Shown piece after piece: positions 10,675-23,744 of a stretch of DNA of 64,000 nucleotides. This stretch comes from Clitopilus passeckerianus (Eukaryota > Basidiomycota > Agaricomycetes > Agaricales > Entolomataceae): positions 62,001 through 126,000 of the forward strand of contig CALYLX010000128.1 in the NCBI GenBank assembly GCA_944990035.1, read 5' to 3'. Both the position numbers and the translations under genes were made by a program. Position 1 is the stretch's first letter. Every line of letters starts with the position of its first letter. The notes beneath the pieces are model-generated. The model saw only the letters and a list, made by a program, of their open reading frames with translations. It was not told the DNA's origin and made no database searches.

Positions 10675-13600
10675 ATGAGCAACGTTCGCTTTGATGATAA
10701 CAGGTCAAATGATGCGCTCCACCCCTCAAGCGCAGGGCAACATCCTCACGCATTGTTCTTCTCCACCTCAAACGAGGACCTCCGGCCTGCATCCCCACCG
10801 TATCGTCCTGTGGCCAGTTCTTCAAACTTAAGGCTGGCCTTAGACGAAGAATACCCGCCAAGCCCTGCATATACACCCAACCATCTAATGACGCCAAAGG
10901 ACGAATATAACGAGAAGCATGACCTTTCCGCCGGCTCCCCTGCCAACGAGAATGGTCCAGGCAGAAGGCCTGCTGTTCATTATACCGATGCGTCAAACCC
11001 CAATGTTGGTCCAGCGCCTAGCTATTCTCGGGCGGATTCAGGCGACCTACTATCGTCCCGGGCACCTTCAATTGCAGCCACCGATGACGACGAGACGGAA
11101 TACGATTGGTCAGGTGAAGACGATCTAGTAGACGAAGAGGCGAGGTTTGGGCAACGAATTGGAGGCAGCAAGGCAAAGAAGGATAGAGGCTGTTTCATGA
11201 AGTACGTTCCTTGCCCTGGCTAGTGGGCGCTAGGTTGGTGATGGTGCTCATCACATCTTTTCCAGAGTTGTCACCTTCCTGTTCTCGACGATCATCGGTT
11301 CAACATTCCTGGCTGCTGTGCTCGTTGCGCCTGCCCTTGTCCTCCACTTCTACTGGTACAAACCTCACCCTTCGGAACATCGAAAATATGTCAAAGATAA
11401 CGTGGAAGCCTGGCTCTTCTGGGCTGCTGCAAATTTGGTTATTTCGTGGTGGCTTGCCATGATAATCGACGTCCTGCCTGTGCTCGCACGACTCTTTATC
11501 TCTTTGGCTTGGGGCCACGTGTCCGAATACATAAAGACACGGTTTGAGATCTACGATTCCGTGAAGAATACCCTCAAGCCCTCTCTTCTACGCAGCCAGC
11601 GGCTGGGTCAGTTGGATCATCATCTTCGAGCACATCTTCAATCTCTATAATGAAGAACATCCAAGTGACAGCTGGGCTCCATACACCAGGCGGGTCAGTG
11701 TCCTGGAAGCATACACCTAGTGTTGTCGCTTATATGCGTTTTCAGGTATATCAAGTCATCGAGTTTTTCTTCTTCTTTGCACTTGTTCTGTGCGCCAAGC
11801 AAATGCTTTCCCACTATGTTGGTACGTTTGCTGAAATCCCTCATTTAATCCCCTTCATCGACTAACTGAACCTTCTGATAGCATTTTCTTTCCATAGAAC
11901 TGCATATAAGGAGCGCGTTGAAGAGCTCAAGGAAGCCCTCGCTGCGATTGAGACTTTGCGCAACTATCGGCCCAAGATACCTCGCCACATTAAGCAAAAG
12001 TCTTCCGTCGCACGATCATCAGGCACTCGAACTCCAGCCTTTGGGTCCGGCTCCGCCACTCCTTTGAATGAAAAGGAACACTTTAACTCCCTCAGTGCTG
12101 CTCTCCGTTCCATCTCTCCGAGTGCCGATAATAAACGTCACAGCAAGGTTGTATCACACGACTTCGCAGACGACGCTGACGTTGAGGATGGTGATACAAC
12201 CCTAGTCAATAAAGGCAAGGGCAAGCAGAGGAAGGACACCAACAGGCAATCTTGGATGCAGCGATTCGATTCCAGCGCTCCTTCCACCCCTCCTGGCATC
12301 CTACCCCAACCGGACAGGGATGCAGAGGCATACCCGTTGAGCCCGTTCTCAGCACCTCATTCTGCGCCATGGTCTACAGGCCGCTCTGGCGAAGATTCAC
12401 CGCATCGTTATCCCCCGAGTATCTCTACCCCCGAGAAGGCCAACAGTGAGGAGGATGCCGGTGCTCAAGTCGTCAAGGTCGCCAAAGTGCTCAAGAACGC
12501 TGTTTTGCACGATGCCAGGAATATCCAAGGAACTAATGAAGGTGAAGGATCAATGGCATGGAATATCTCCTCGTCTCATGAAGCTAAGGTATAAGCCTTC
12601 TACTATATGTGTATGACAAAGTATCTCACAAGTCCGTTCCATAGCGTCTTGCTCGTGCCATCTATATGCGCTTCAAAGATCGAGGGCGCAGCTACTTGCT
12701 ACCTTCCGACTTCTACCCCGCCTTTCCAACCCACGAAGCAGCAGAAGCAGCCTTCCGCGTCTTCGACAAGGACAACAACGGGGACATCTCACGCTCGGAA
12801 ATCAAAACAACCTGCGTCAAGATTTACAAAGAGAGACGCTTCCTGTCCAAATCTATGCGCGATGTCGGCGCTGCCCTCAGGATGCTTGACAATATTCTAC
12901 TTGTTTTTGCCCTGATTATTCTCTTCTTGATCAGTATCAGCGTGTTTGGAGTGGACGTTGGTGATTCTTTGACCAGTGTATACTCGATTGTCGTGGCAGC
13001 CAGTTTCATCTTCAAGAACTCTGCCAGTTCGGCGTTCGACGCTATAATGTTCTTGTTTGTCACACAGTGAGTTGTAACCGCTTAAAGTAGGCTATTTGCT
13101 GATTTCAACCCTCCTAGTCCGTACGATACAGGAGATCGCGTGTTTGTAGACCGTAAGCCCACACATTACTTCCTTTGCAGTATGATATCCTGTCTGACTT
13201 GGATGAACAGAAGAAAACCTTGTTGTTAAGAAGGTTGGCTTGTTTGCAACAGTGTTCCAGCGCGCCGACGGGACAGAAACATATTACTTCAACAGTCAAC
13301 TCTTCACGAAGTTCATGTAGGTGTACAAACACTCCGATCCCTGCTGTGACTGACAATCCTGATCATCCCAGCACAAATTGCCGTCGGAGTGGTGTATGTT
13401 AACATGTCTACTATCTGAACTCCCTCACTCAACTTCGAGTTTTCCAGAAAACTTACGAAAATCTCACAATGCAAGTCGCATGGCGGACACCTATGGAGAA
13501 ACTAGATCAGCTAGAAAATTGCATGAATGAATGGCTATCCACAGAGGAGAATCGTTGGTTTGAACCCAGCATCAGCATCGTCCTCCAGCAAATTGAATTA

Positions 13601-14015
13601 CAGCAGTCTTTGACCGTGACGATGGCCATGGGTCATAACGGGTAAGGTGGCTTGACAACCAGAGTGACAATGTGCTGATCCCTCCTCTAGCAATTGGCAA
13701 GATTGGGGCCTCCGACTTCAACGTAAAACGGCTTTCCATGCGGCCGTCTTATACTATTGCCAGCAGCTTGATATTGCCTGCTATGCGTCACCTATACCCC
13801 TTACCTTCGACGAACACGCCCTCGCCCAACGTATGCCGTCTCCTCCGAATAGTCCGGCGGTTCAGCAAGAGGAGGATCCCGACTTGCCGGTGGAACCACA
13901 GCACAGGAAGGAGGCCGTTCTTGGATTCCTTGCGCCTTCGTATGGACGCTCTGCTCACTTGAGAGCGCGTCGAACCAAGAGCAGGAAGGCAGCAATGAGG
14001 GGAATGGATGGTTAA
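10675..14015 (+). CDS. EF-hand MscS-type mechanosensitive channel (fungal Msy1/Msy2 group)
   Basis: A predicted intracellular-membrane ion channel that releases ions on membrane tension, with Ca2+ sensing. A disordered, acidic N-terminus (MSNVRFDDNRSND...) of about 180 residues comes first. Membrane segments follow: VVTFLFSTIIGSTFLAAVLV, AWLFWAAANLVISWWLAMII, WVSWIIIFEHIFNLY and VIEFFFFFALVLCAKQM. A Ser-rich loop precedes an EF-hand with the loop DKDNNGDISRSE (about 12760-12800). The pore module has ILLVFALIILFLISISVFG, FIFKNSASSAFDAIMFLFVT and HPYDTGDRVFVD, then a beta domain (KVGLFATVFQRADGTETYYF). The C-terminus is basic and stops at 14015. In fission yeast Msy1 and Msy2 act at the ER in hypo-osmotic shock. 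Near 11580-11584 one extra base seems present: the frame into TLKP must shift to continue as LFYAASGWVSW. Confidence 0.87.
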
Positions 14016-14868
14016 AGGGCGTATAGAGTACAAAGGACTAGCGGAAACTGCATGAATCAAGGACCTTAGTGAAAAGGCATACTATTGACTTAGAGATCTT
14101 CAATATACTTACCATCTGCACAACATGGAAACCGTTTTTGATCCATTCATTCTCAGTCTCGGCACGGCATGACTCGGCTTGAGGTAAAGGCGTCAAACCC
14201 TGTCATATGAACTGTCAACTCGAAGGCTGGCGTCCCTTGTTTGCAGGGATATAACCAGTTTCTTTCGGGGTTGGCGCCTGTAAAACATCTTCTCAACATT
14301 TATGATTGATGCCTTCAAGTCGAAAAAGCTCTCTGACAGGCTGGCTCTAACGGAAGAAAAGCGGGTCGCGTTCTCGTTCTGCTCTCATTGTGAGGCCCCT
14401 TGGAAGTTGGAAGTCCATTCGGCTTTTCCTGGTGGCTCAGAGCGAGCTTCTTATTCAGATTCTTCAGCATCGGGACGTGCTGCATGGCCCCTACGATACC
14501 TTGACAGATGCTCAACAGCCAAATCCCGGTCCATCACTATTGGTTACTGTCATCACTAGATCCCGCCAACAAGCCGCCCTTCCTCTGCCTAGCGTGTTTC
14601 AACAATGTCACGAGAACGCGCTCGGGTTGCTTCGTTGCCTAAATCTTGATGATACATACTGACCAACCTAACCGAATACCAGAATGGTGATCTGCATCAT
14701 ATAGGTGATAACATTGGCTGGGTTCCACCACCCACTCTTGCCTTGTTCTCTAAGTGGCTTTCTCTTTCTCCTCCCTGGTGGCTGCGAAGCGGGCTTCGCC
14801 TTCCAATCCATTCTTTTGGTCTTGATTCCTGGTCACTCTTGCTCGTTGTCGACTGGTTCGCTGTCGAG
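14016..14868. other. Intergenic DNA upstream of the 7TM gene
   Basis: Contains the 3' flank of the channel gene and the promoter of the 7TM gene. Reading frames at 14302 and 14390 have no family signature. An in-frame ATG at 14743 could extend the 7TM protein N-terminally. Confidence 0.45.
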
Positions 14869-16482
14869 ATGACGTCTGTGTTGGTGTTACGCGCAAGTGA
14901 GTGCAACAACTCTATCTGGGCTATAGCCATATTCATTTACTCTGATAGGCGTGACTGCACCAGCACCCGCAACATCTCCCACTCCAATCAATATCGTTCA
15001 TGGGACTTATCCGCAACTTTGGGCCTATCTGGCGCTGAACGTCTGGGCGTCTCACTTAGGGATACCAGTGCTCCTGGCTCTGACCTTCTTCTGCAAGAAA
15101 ATCAAGCGCCACCCCACCTTCGTCAATCTCTGTCTCGTATTTGTAGTTCAAGGAATGTGAGGAATATCTTCCTTTTGCACAAGTTTGAGGCTTTATTGAC
15201 AGCCAACCAGATCCTCTGCATTACTGTGAGTCACTTCACCTCTATCAGAGGACAGTTTGGTGACATATAAAAGACTGTATGCAGGGAAAACTAAAGGGCC
15301 AGAGCCAAGCAAGATTCTTTGCCTTCTCCAGGCGTCATTGTTATATGGCTATCCCCCAATGGCGGCTGTTGCAGTATTCGTCCTCGTCCTCCAGGTATGT
15401 TCTATCTACAGGCCCAACGATTGAAAGTCTCTGACTGTTTCAAGATGTTTCTTGTCATCAAAGCGGCGCACGAGGGTACTGCTTACCAGGAGAAGAAGCA
15501 TGCTATTAGGTTATGGCTGGTGCGCCTAATATCCCTGAGTGTATAATGAGGAAGGTGCTAACTGGAGTTTAGATGCTTATAGCGCCGTGGCTTGTCTTTT
15601 TCGCCGGACTTCTGACCACGGCAATTGTGAGTCAATTGCATCCCGACAATCCGACCTATTCTTCTGACTGCTTCGCCTTGCCCATACAGCTAGGTGTCAC
15701 TCGGCCAGATAAAGTGTCCCGTAACAGGCGGTTTTTCTATTGCTCGCTTGAGTTGGACCCATGGTATGATTCAAAGTCATGCTTGACTAAAGGATGTATG
15801 CTAACTTCAATGTACAGGACGAACACTTTAACCGTCTTCTCAGCAATATTTTTCTTCCTTACTCTTGTTTACGAAGGTATGCACTCCAATTCGTGTGCCC
15901 TCTATGGCTCAAAGATGTTTTATAGCATGGCTCCTTTTCATACTTTACAAACGCTGGGCAGCATTACAAGCGACCAATGGAAAGGGTCGCTCAGGCATGG
16001 ATATAAGCACGCCTCTCCGTATCGTCATATTCGGGCTTTACTTGACCTTAGCTCTCAGGTGGGTGCCAAAACATCCCGTTTCTCATTTACCAATTAACTT
16101 TCAGCTCCTCAGTCTGAGTCTTTTATCCATTAATGCCCCACATAGCCCAGTTCCTGACGTTACCATTTCGACCGGTCTGTTTACTGTTCTTCCTCATAGA
16201 AGGGCAATCTAATCTTATTCCAGCTTCGACTGTCTTTGTCCTGTTATTCGGCACTCAGAGGGTGAGTATCTCCTTGTGTTTCGAAGTCTAGCAAGGTCGG
16301 CGTTAACTAAAGCTCTGTAGGACATACTTCGAGCGTTGTGCTTCTGGCGCTATTTCAGGAAAGCAGAGGACACAAATCAAACCAGAATCTTCGTGACGCT
16401 GACTGTTAACGGGAGGGAGTTGGAGGAGCAGAAGGAGTCAGACCTATCGCAGCTTAGTTGGCCTCGGGTCCCTGCTGTTTGA
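14869..16482 (+). CDS. Seven-transmembrane receptor-like protein
   Basis: A multi-exon membrane protein resembling the many GPCR-like orphans of Agaricomycetes. I start it at MTSVLVLRAS (14869), where the exon joins in phase to VTAPAPATSPTPINIVHG; an in-frame ATG at 14743 is the alternative. Membrane segments in order: LWAYLALNVWASHLGIPVLL, TFVNLCLVFVVQGM with the next exon, YPPMAAVAVFVLVLQMFLVI, LIAPWLVFFAGLLTTAI, LTVFSAIFFFLTLVYE, LRIVIFGLYLTLAL and STVFVLLFG. A cytosolic tail ending SQLSWPRVPAV follows. The N-terminus carries no clear signal peptide. Introns are short (about 50-75 nt) and several exons are under 60 nt. No ligand or G-protein motif is identifiable, so signalling is inferred from topology alone. 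Confidence 0.72.
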
Positions 16483-16721
16483 TGTATTATTTATTTCTGT
16501 ACTGTATTGTTGAATTTTAACGCACACCACAGTGTATGTATACTTTTTTGAGCTTCAGCGCTACAACTCGCTTTCGAGAGACGCGAGTAACCAACAAGGA
16601 ACAAGGAATTTGGGCCGGAGGTTGTTGCCAAACAAAACCAAGCAGATCCTCAAATTTCCGCGTGAGGCATTTCCGTGTCACCACTGTCAGTGTAAGCGCG
16701 TCCCAAGTCTTTGAACTAAAC

Positions 16722-17482
16722 ATGGCTGTGAGTTGGCTCATATTCCGTCTTTTATACGGTCCTCATTCTTTACAGAGCAGGTGTTCTGGTGCATTCCGTG
16801 CTTTGTCACGTCAAGCAAACTACTCTCGGTGCGTTCTCCCGAAAGAGTTCGAAACTACTTGTCATTGACGGAATACGGTAGATGCACCCGGGTTGCAACG
16901 ATGTCGAGGCTTATGGCCACAGCTGCTGAGCCTGCCCAGTCAACTTCAGCTGCACCACCACCACATGTTTCCTCCGACCCACTCATTACACGAATTGTTG
17001 ACGACATTTCTGGACTCACGCTCCTGCAAGCTTCCGACTTGGTCTCGTCACTGAAGGCACGCACTTCGTATCCTCAGGATGCAGAATTTTGGGCTTACAA
17101 CTCCTTGTAGTCACGACTGAACATTCAAGAAATTGCTATGCCAGCAGCAGCACCTACCGCCGCTGCCCCAGCCGCTGCAGCTGATGAGCCAGTGCAGGAG
17201 AAGCCCAAGGAAAAGACAATATTCAATGTCAAACTCGAGTCTTTCGACGCTGCTGCCAAGTCAAAGATTATCAGAGAAGTCAAGGCTATTGTGCCAAACC
17301 TTACTCTCATTGACGTAGGTGTCCTTCAACCTAGTCCATATTCCTTGCTTACATTTGTTCTCTAGGCCAAGAAGTTCGTCGAGTCTGTACCCAAGGTCTT
17401 GAAGGAGAACCTTCCCAAGGAGGATGCAGAGAAGCTCAAAAAGACTTTCGAAAGTCTCGGCGCCGTTATTGTCATGGATTAG
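16722..17482 (+). CDS. MRPL12: Mitochondrial ribosomal protein bL12m (L7/L12 type)
   Basis: The stalk protein of the mitochondrial large subunit, which contacts translation factors. Coding starts ATG-GCT (16722-16727), with an intron at 16728-16775. An Arg/Ser-rich presequence follows (SRCSGAFRALSRQANYSR), fitting mitochondrial import. The N-terminal dimer domain reads LITRIVDDISGLTLLQASDL. Then comes an Ala/Pro hinge and the C-terminal domain (KTIFNVKLESFDAAAKSKII, REVKAIVPNLTLID, AKKFVESVPKVLKENLPKED, LKKTFESLGAVIVMD). SSLK joins to SRLNIQEIAMP only through an intron at 17057-17110 that starts GC and ends AG, a rare non-GT donor. The gene converges on NOT3/5 with 193 bp between stops. Confidence 0.92.
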
Positions 17483-17675
17483 AGACCTCCATGTACTTAC
17501 ACCTTAACCACCCTAATTATGTGTTTGTCGGTAATTCAGCGTATACAATTAATGTAGGTTCTTGAATAAGGCCAATAATTGTTACATTGCGTATTAGGCT
17601 CATGATACGGAAATAATGAGTGTCAATCGTGTGGTAAATACTACAGCGAGCCTGGGAGGAATGAAGGTGAAGTGT

Positions 17676-20558
17676 TCAATCTTCGGAAAGATATCGATAT
17701 TCAAATCTGAAGTCACTCTTCTTCCGCTGGCACCATGAACCCTCCCAATCAAAGTAAACATAGACGCCCTGTTCATACTCCTCAGTAATTGCCTGCGGTT
17801 CTGAGTGCCTTTGGAACCATGTCAGGTATTTGACGTGGAAGCGCCATGATTGACGTTTCAGCTCTTTGGCAGCAAGATATCTGTAGGAAGGCAGGTTAAC
17901 CTCAGTCGCAGACACCAATCAATCAAGTACGAACTGCTGATAGGTGCCCGGAAGGTAGTAGAACACATAGAAGAGTGTCTCTACATCCAACTGAGAGAAT
18001 ATAGCCTGTGTATTGAGCGCAGTATGTGGTGACTGAGGATAGTACGGTGGTGTCTGGAACGGGTTCTTGGGAACATAGTACTTGGGCCTGCTGTAATGAT
18101 CAGCATCGCGCATAGAGAATCTCAAAAAGCCCACTCACTTGTCTGTGTCTTGAGGCTGAGGGGCAGTTGCGTGACTGCCGTCAAGCATCTTATGCACTTG
18201 ATCCAAGTTCGTCATGCGGTGAGCAGCTAAAAGCCCTGTAATAAGTGACCCGTGCTCGAAAGAATCCATTGTGCTCACCTTTCTGCTTAACGTTCTCAAA
18301 GGACACGACCAAATCTGACAAAGACCCAGGGAATGCGTTCGGTGCAGCAGATCTAGGCTGTGAAGTCGGCAGCTGCTTGGATGCAGCAGACTCCGGTCTT
18401 GAAGCAAGCGTCGGCACGCCAGTTTGTTCGGCCTGTTGGGGAGGCTTGATGGCGGATGGGAACTGTGCTTGTGCTGGTGAGGGCACCGGCGAGCTCCCTG
18501 ACGACGCTGGGACTTGCTGGAGCTGTTGTGGGAGCGGCGAAGGTGCTGAGATCGCTGCCTGCGGGGTTGCACAGGTGCCAGGGTTCGATTGGTTGAGGCT
18601 AGGCGACGTTGAGTTTATTAGGGTTGCCGAACATCAAAAGCAGTTGACTTACCTTGGCGGTCGACAGAGAGGGTGAAAGGATTGATTCTATAAAAAGAAG
18701 AAAACAAAGTAGGTGAGTATCGTGGTGGTCCATTTCGGAGCCTGCTAGGCGAACCTTTGTTACTTGCCCGCTGTGGTGACGGTGACGTTCGAGTAGGTAA
18801 GCTAGCAGCCTCTGAGAGCGCAGGGGACTCTTGTCCCGAATAGAACGAGCCATCTGGCTGTTGAGAAGTTGAAGCCGATGACAGAATTGGGCTTGTAGCT
18901 GACGGATGTGTGAGACTTGGTGATGATGATGCCACTGATAGTTCTGTTGTCAATGCTGGTACTGAAGGTGGTATTGACGGTGTAGGTGCCGGTGGATTTG
19001 AGGGTGAATCTTTCGGCGGTGGTACTGTCGCTTGTGGCGACGGGGTGTCTTTCTGGGCAGAAGGGGTAGACACTGCTGCAGCTGCAGCGGCTGCATATCG
19101 TATTGGCGGCATCTGGACTGGCTTTGCAGGCGGAAGGCCAGCTTTCACAACACTTGACATTGGCTGCTGAGAGAAGTTGAGGTTTGGAGGTGGCTTCGCT
19201 GCTAAAGAATCCGTAAGGAACGTGGGATGGTAAGCAAGCTAAAGGGCTTACTCTCGACAGATTGTTCTATAATTCCCATAAGCATAGTTCATATGCACAA
19301 GAAATGCATGATACTTACTCCGTAAACTGATATTTGCGGTTGCCTTCTTCAGTATTGGGCTGTCGCGTTCATCGCGTTTGCTGCTTGCCACACTCTCTTC
19401 ATCATGCTGTTTCCGTGCAGGTGTCCGTGGTGGCATGTCTGCATACAATGTGAGCTATGGTTTTTTATGGCCTTGAGCTTGCAAATTACCTTCGCTTGCT
19501 TCGTCCGAATCATCAGATTCGAGATCCTCGTTAGCAATACCGAATTTCTCTTCTTCTTCGTCAAGGTTGAGTTCGTCATATATACCCTCATCCTCCTCGA
19601 ACTCCTCGTCCTATGGCACAAAACTATCAAGATCCATTTCGGCCGAAGTTCAAGGTTCCAACGTACCGTATTGGTTTCAACAAAATATGACACATCTTCC
19701 TTCAGAGCAAAGACTTTGTCTGCTGGTAATGAACCGTTGTTCAGAAGCCGCAAAACAATCTCCAGCCGGGATATGTGCCATTTCCGCCTGTCGTTCAGCT
19801 GTTCCAACTCTTCCGCCCTCCCGTTGTTGCCACCCTTGTTTCTCTTCTTCCCTGTCCCCTGCAGACCTTCAATCTCTGCCTCTGCCTGTTCCACCTGCAT
19901 TTGCAGCTCCTCCACCTGTGAGTTCAGCCATTGCGTTGCCTCCTCTTTCTCCTGTTCTTTAGGATCCAGCTTCGCCGCTTGTGTTAGCCCTTCCTTTGAG
20001 AAAGCTTTGGTCTTCATCTCTTTCTCGCATGCCTTGAACTTCTCCATTTGCTGAACATTTGGAAATAAAAACCACCGGATAATGCGCGCGAACAATGATT
20101 TCAAGGGAGAAAGTAGAAATTTAGTCAGTAACATGGTCGATATTACATGGCATAGACGCGTTCATTCCTTGATCATGTGTTACCCTCGTACACGAGGACA
20201 ACCACCATGTGTACCAGAATGAAACACAATATTCGAAAGAGTATTTTGCTTACCGTTTCAATCAGTTTACGGTTCTCCACAAGCGCAGACTTGTCCTTGA
20301 TATCGTTGCTTGTTATCCAGGTCTTAATCTGATCTCGCAGCCTCTGCAGCTTCTTTATCTGTGTCTTCAAGTCCAGTTCCAGCTTCTCCTTCTGCGTCTG
20401 GTTTGTTGAAGCCTGCATCTTGTCATATATGCTCTCAAAGAGCTCAACGCCTTCCGAAACCTTTTTCAAGGTTCGGTCAATCTCGGCTGCAAGAATTCTC
20501 AGTAAATTCAGCATTGTATATTAAATCCGTACTCACTTTGCAGTTTCCTTGCCGCCAT
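17676..20558 (-). CDS. NOT3: CCR4-NOT complex subunit NOT3/NOT5
   Basis: A scaffold subunit of the cytoplasmic CCR4-NOT deadenylase, which controls mRNA decay and senses slow ribosomes. The start MAARKLQ at 20558 is followed by the family N-terminal helical domain: [59 protein letters not shown] and [18 protein letters not shown]. An acidic linker ([20 protein letters not shown]) and a long Ser/Pro/Ala-rich disordered middle follow. The C-terminal NOT box gives [39 protein letters not shown] and [20 protein letters not shown], and ends [20 protein letters not shown]. About nine introns are needed and all can be joined in phase, with no frame break seen. The gene is convergent with bL12m. Confidence 0.95.
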
Positions 20559-21300
20559 GGCAAATAATGGTTACAGTTAGCGGGAAACGGTTTAGACTCT
20601 GCGATGAAGCTGTGACCAGCAAAGGCACACGAAAGTGTTGCATCTGTTTGGGTTAGAGACTGCTGACATATCCATCAAACTTGGCCCGTCGGATCCGAGT
20701 TCTGAACGAGGTTGTCCTCGACAGGTTTCGACAAGCTCTCCAACTTTTGGACAGCGCTTAATTTTTGTCACACACAGGCTTCAAAGGGATGTCTGTCTGT
20801 TGGATGTATTCATCTGTCTAGCCGCGTCCATATAGCTGTCACTTACTGGTGTGTTGAGACAGTTGGTCTATGCAGACAGCCCAGCTACGGCTCGATGATT
20901 CATTTTCCGTGGATACCTATTGTTTCGAAACCATCCACCGGGGCCCCCACGAGGCTGTTCGGAACTTTGTACAACCCGCAGATTTACTCATGCGTGTTTC
21001 TTTGTTGTTTTTCGTACAAGAGTGGTTTTCCTCTCCATTCCACGAATATTTTTGTATTGCTCAGCTGTCGAAGCACCCAGCAGACAGATCTGTCTATGGT
21101 AGCTTAGATATTATGGACGTTTCGAACACAATCATCTGTAACTTGATGGGAGCGTTGTGGAGAAAGACCATGATAATAGCGCGACCCTTGTTGCACGTGA
21201 CTGATAATCTACACACAGTGATCCTGAAAAGGTAAACGCCTAAACTGCTTCACGACTGCGACGACCACCTTTCCCGCCCCCTTCAAATCCCTGAAATCTA
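20559..21300. other. Divergent intergenic region between NOT3/5 and the Bem1-like gene
   Basis: Holds the promoters of both genes. Reading frames inside it (20635-21235) have no motif and overlap each other in three frames. No repeat or RNA gene seen. Confidence 0.5.
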
Positions 21301-23402
21301 ATGAAAACTTTAAGGAAATCTCTTAATAGCAATGGCTCAAAGGACTCACCTAGACCGTCCATATCTACACCCTTGCCTTCCGTCTCAAAACCTCCCTCAG
21401 CTATCTTACCACCACAGAAAGTAATTCGTGCTCTCTATGACTATCGACCGCAAGCGCCTCAGGAGCTGCCATTTCACAAGGGTGACTTCTTTCACGTCCT
21501 AAGGGACGTGGACGCACAAGGCACCTGGTACGAGGCCCATAATCCAATAACAGGTGCTCGGGGACTGGTTCCCCGCGCAATGTTTGAGGAATTTGGCAAA
21601 ACAGCAAGCGGGTCCGTGATTCTCCATCCGCACGCGTTCTGCTAACCTGACATACCCCCAGCACTCCTAGAATGTCTCAAGTCGGCCCAAGTGGCCACAA
21701 ATCAATGCCTTCATCCCCTCAAATTCTACCTCCCTCCCTTGGCCCGAAAACACCAGTTTTCTATGCCGTCGTTCTGCACGACTTCGCCGCTGAAAGAGCA
21801 GATGAGCTGGACTCCAAGGCCGGCGACTCCGTTACCGTCGTGGCACAATCCAATCGAGAATGGTTCGTAGCCAAGCCTATTGGCCGAATCGGACGACCTG
21901 GCCTCATCCCAGCAGCCTTCGTTGAACTTCGAGATCCAGGTACAGGGAAGAAGGTCATGGATGTGGATGCGCTCATTGAACGGGGAGACATTCCGCCTGT
22001 CGAAAAATGGAAGTCACAAATGTTGACTTACAAGCAAAACAGCATCGCTCTTGGCGTTCTGGAGAGCCCGACCCGCGATTCAATGTTCTCGAATTCGATG
22101 GCTTCCACCGCCTCTGAGCCTACCATAGTTGGCGGAGACTCTCCCCCGCTCAAGAAACCGGGAGAAATGGAAGAAAAATTCGCAGTTGCAGATGTCCTCG
22201 AACCTCTCCCAGAGGGCATACTCATCACAGCAGACGTCGTCTCATTCCACTACGAAATGGAAGAATTCTGGTTCCGGATTGACGCTGTTTTCCAACCCTA
22301 CAAGCAGCCAGGAGATGTCTCTCTTCCTCCCGCCAAGCAGCTCATCCTCTTCCGAGTCTATAACGACTTCTACGATTTCCAGGTCACTCTCCTCGACAGA
22401 TTCCAAAGGGAAGCTGGCCGCCAACCTCCGCACCCTCGCATCCTGCCATACATGCCCGGACCCTCAGAGGAAGTGGATGCCCAGCTCACAGCCACCAGAC
22501 GATCAGAACTTGATGAATACATACACAGCCTATGCGACCTCGGTCGATCTGGTTACCGTCACATCCTAGAGGACAAGGTCATTCGAGACTTTCTCTCCTT
22601 GAAACCAGGGGACGTGGAGAACGAACAGCCCGCTCGGGAGAGGGATCTGGAGGCCATTTTCCGAGGCACTCGGAAGGCCAGTTCCACCAAGCAACGGGAC
22701 GTACAAGACGCCCTGAGCAGATTGCGAGTACAAGACGAGGAACAAAGAAGCGATGGCGGGTCGGAATATGAAGATGAAGGATACGCTGCATCTCCTCAAC
22801 AACGAGCACAAGACCGAGATTACCATCCTTACCAAAATGAACGCAGATCAAACGACAGCACACTCCGTCTCCAGGCGATATCCCAAAACCACCAAAGATC
22901 AGGGTCCAGCACCTCCTTCCGCGACCGATCCCCTTACCCAAATGGAACTTCACGATCTAACTCTCCCTTGCGCGGCCAAGGAAGGAGTCACTCGCCACAT
23001 CAACCACACCGCGTCACCGATTCACCCCATCAGCAGTATCACGTTCCGTCTGCGTCTACATCATCCCTCAAATCTTTCCAAGCTCCTCCAGCAACGCGCT
23101 CGCGATCCCAATCTACCTCGAATAATCTCAATAGTCCGCCCATATCCGCTGCCAATCCTCAGCCGGCCTTCGTGAAGATCAAGATCTTTGATCGGGTGGC
23201 AGACGACCTCATCGCTATCCGGGTTCATCCCAAGGTCACTCATGGTGAACTTATGGACAAAGTCCAAGCAAGGTTAGGTGGCGAAGTTTCGAATCTGCAA
23301 TACCGCGATAGCGGCAGCAATGAGCTCGTTAGCCTAGATTCCGACGGCATCCTGAGGAGCTGGATAGAAAATACCGACAAGCATGTGCTTTATGCCGACT
23401 GA
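21301..23402 (+). CDS. BEM1: Bem1/Scd2-like polarity scaffold (SH3-SH3-PX-PB1)
   Basis: A scaffold that links Cdc42, its exchange factor Cdc24 and PAK kinase at sites of polarised growth. Two exons, with an intron of about 60 nt near 21612-21671. Domain order: SH3-1 (KVIRALYDYRPQAPQELPFH ... GLVPRAMFEEF), SH3-2 (FYAVVLHDFAAERADELDSK ... GLIPAAFVEL), PX (FHYEMEEFWFRIDAVFQPY, LILFRVYNDFYDFQVTLLDR, LPYMPGPSEEVDAQLTATRR, ELDEYIHSLCDL), a Ser/Gln-rich linker and a C-terminal PB1 (FVKIKIFDRVADDLIAIRVH ... LRSWIENTDKHVLYAD). PB1 should pair with Cdc24. The second exon is one uninterrupted frame of 576 codons, which shows that base quality is good here. Confidence 0.95.
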
Positions 23403-23744
23403 AGGACTTTACACACATCATGATAGAAACTTTCAATCTCGATCCTTGTATAACCATTCGTCATATTTTCGTGACCCAGGAGACATTTTCGTTCGAAATT
23501 ACCCTTCTCTTGTCTCTCTGCATAATCTTCTTTATTAGCATTTAGCAACTTCACTTTGTTTATTCCAACCACTCGACTCGTACCGTACCCTTGTATTTGT
23601 TCTACTACTGATTATTTAAAAAGAATTCCATTGAACCAGCTTCCGCATTCAAGCAACTGCAGAGTGACCCACGTCGGAGAAGTCGTCGGTGAACCCGAAC
23701 AAACCCGGCCAAACAATCCTCATTTCAAACTCTCATCCTCCAAG

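Noticed and set aside
18245..18676. Plus-strand Cys/Gly-rich frame across NOT3/5
   Set aside because: Antisense shadow of the Ser/Pro/Ala-rich middle of NOT3/5, whose exons join in phase on the minus strand.
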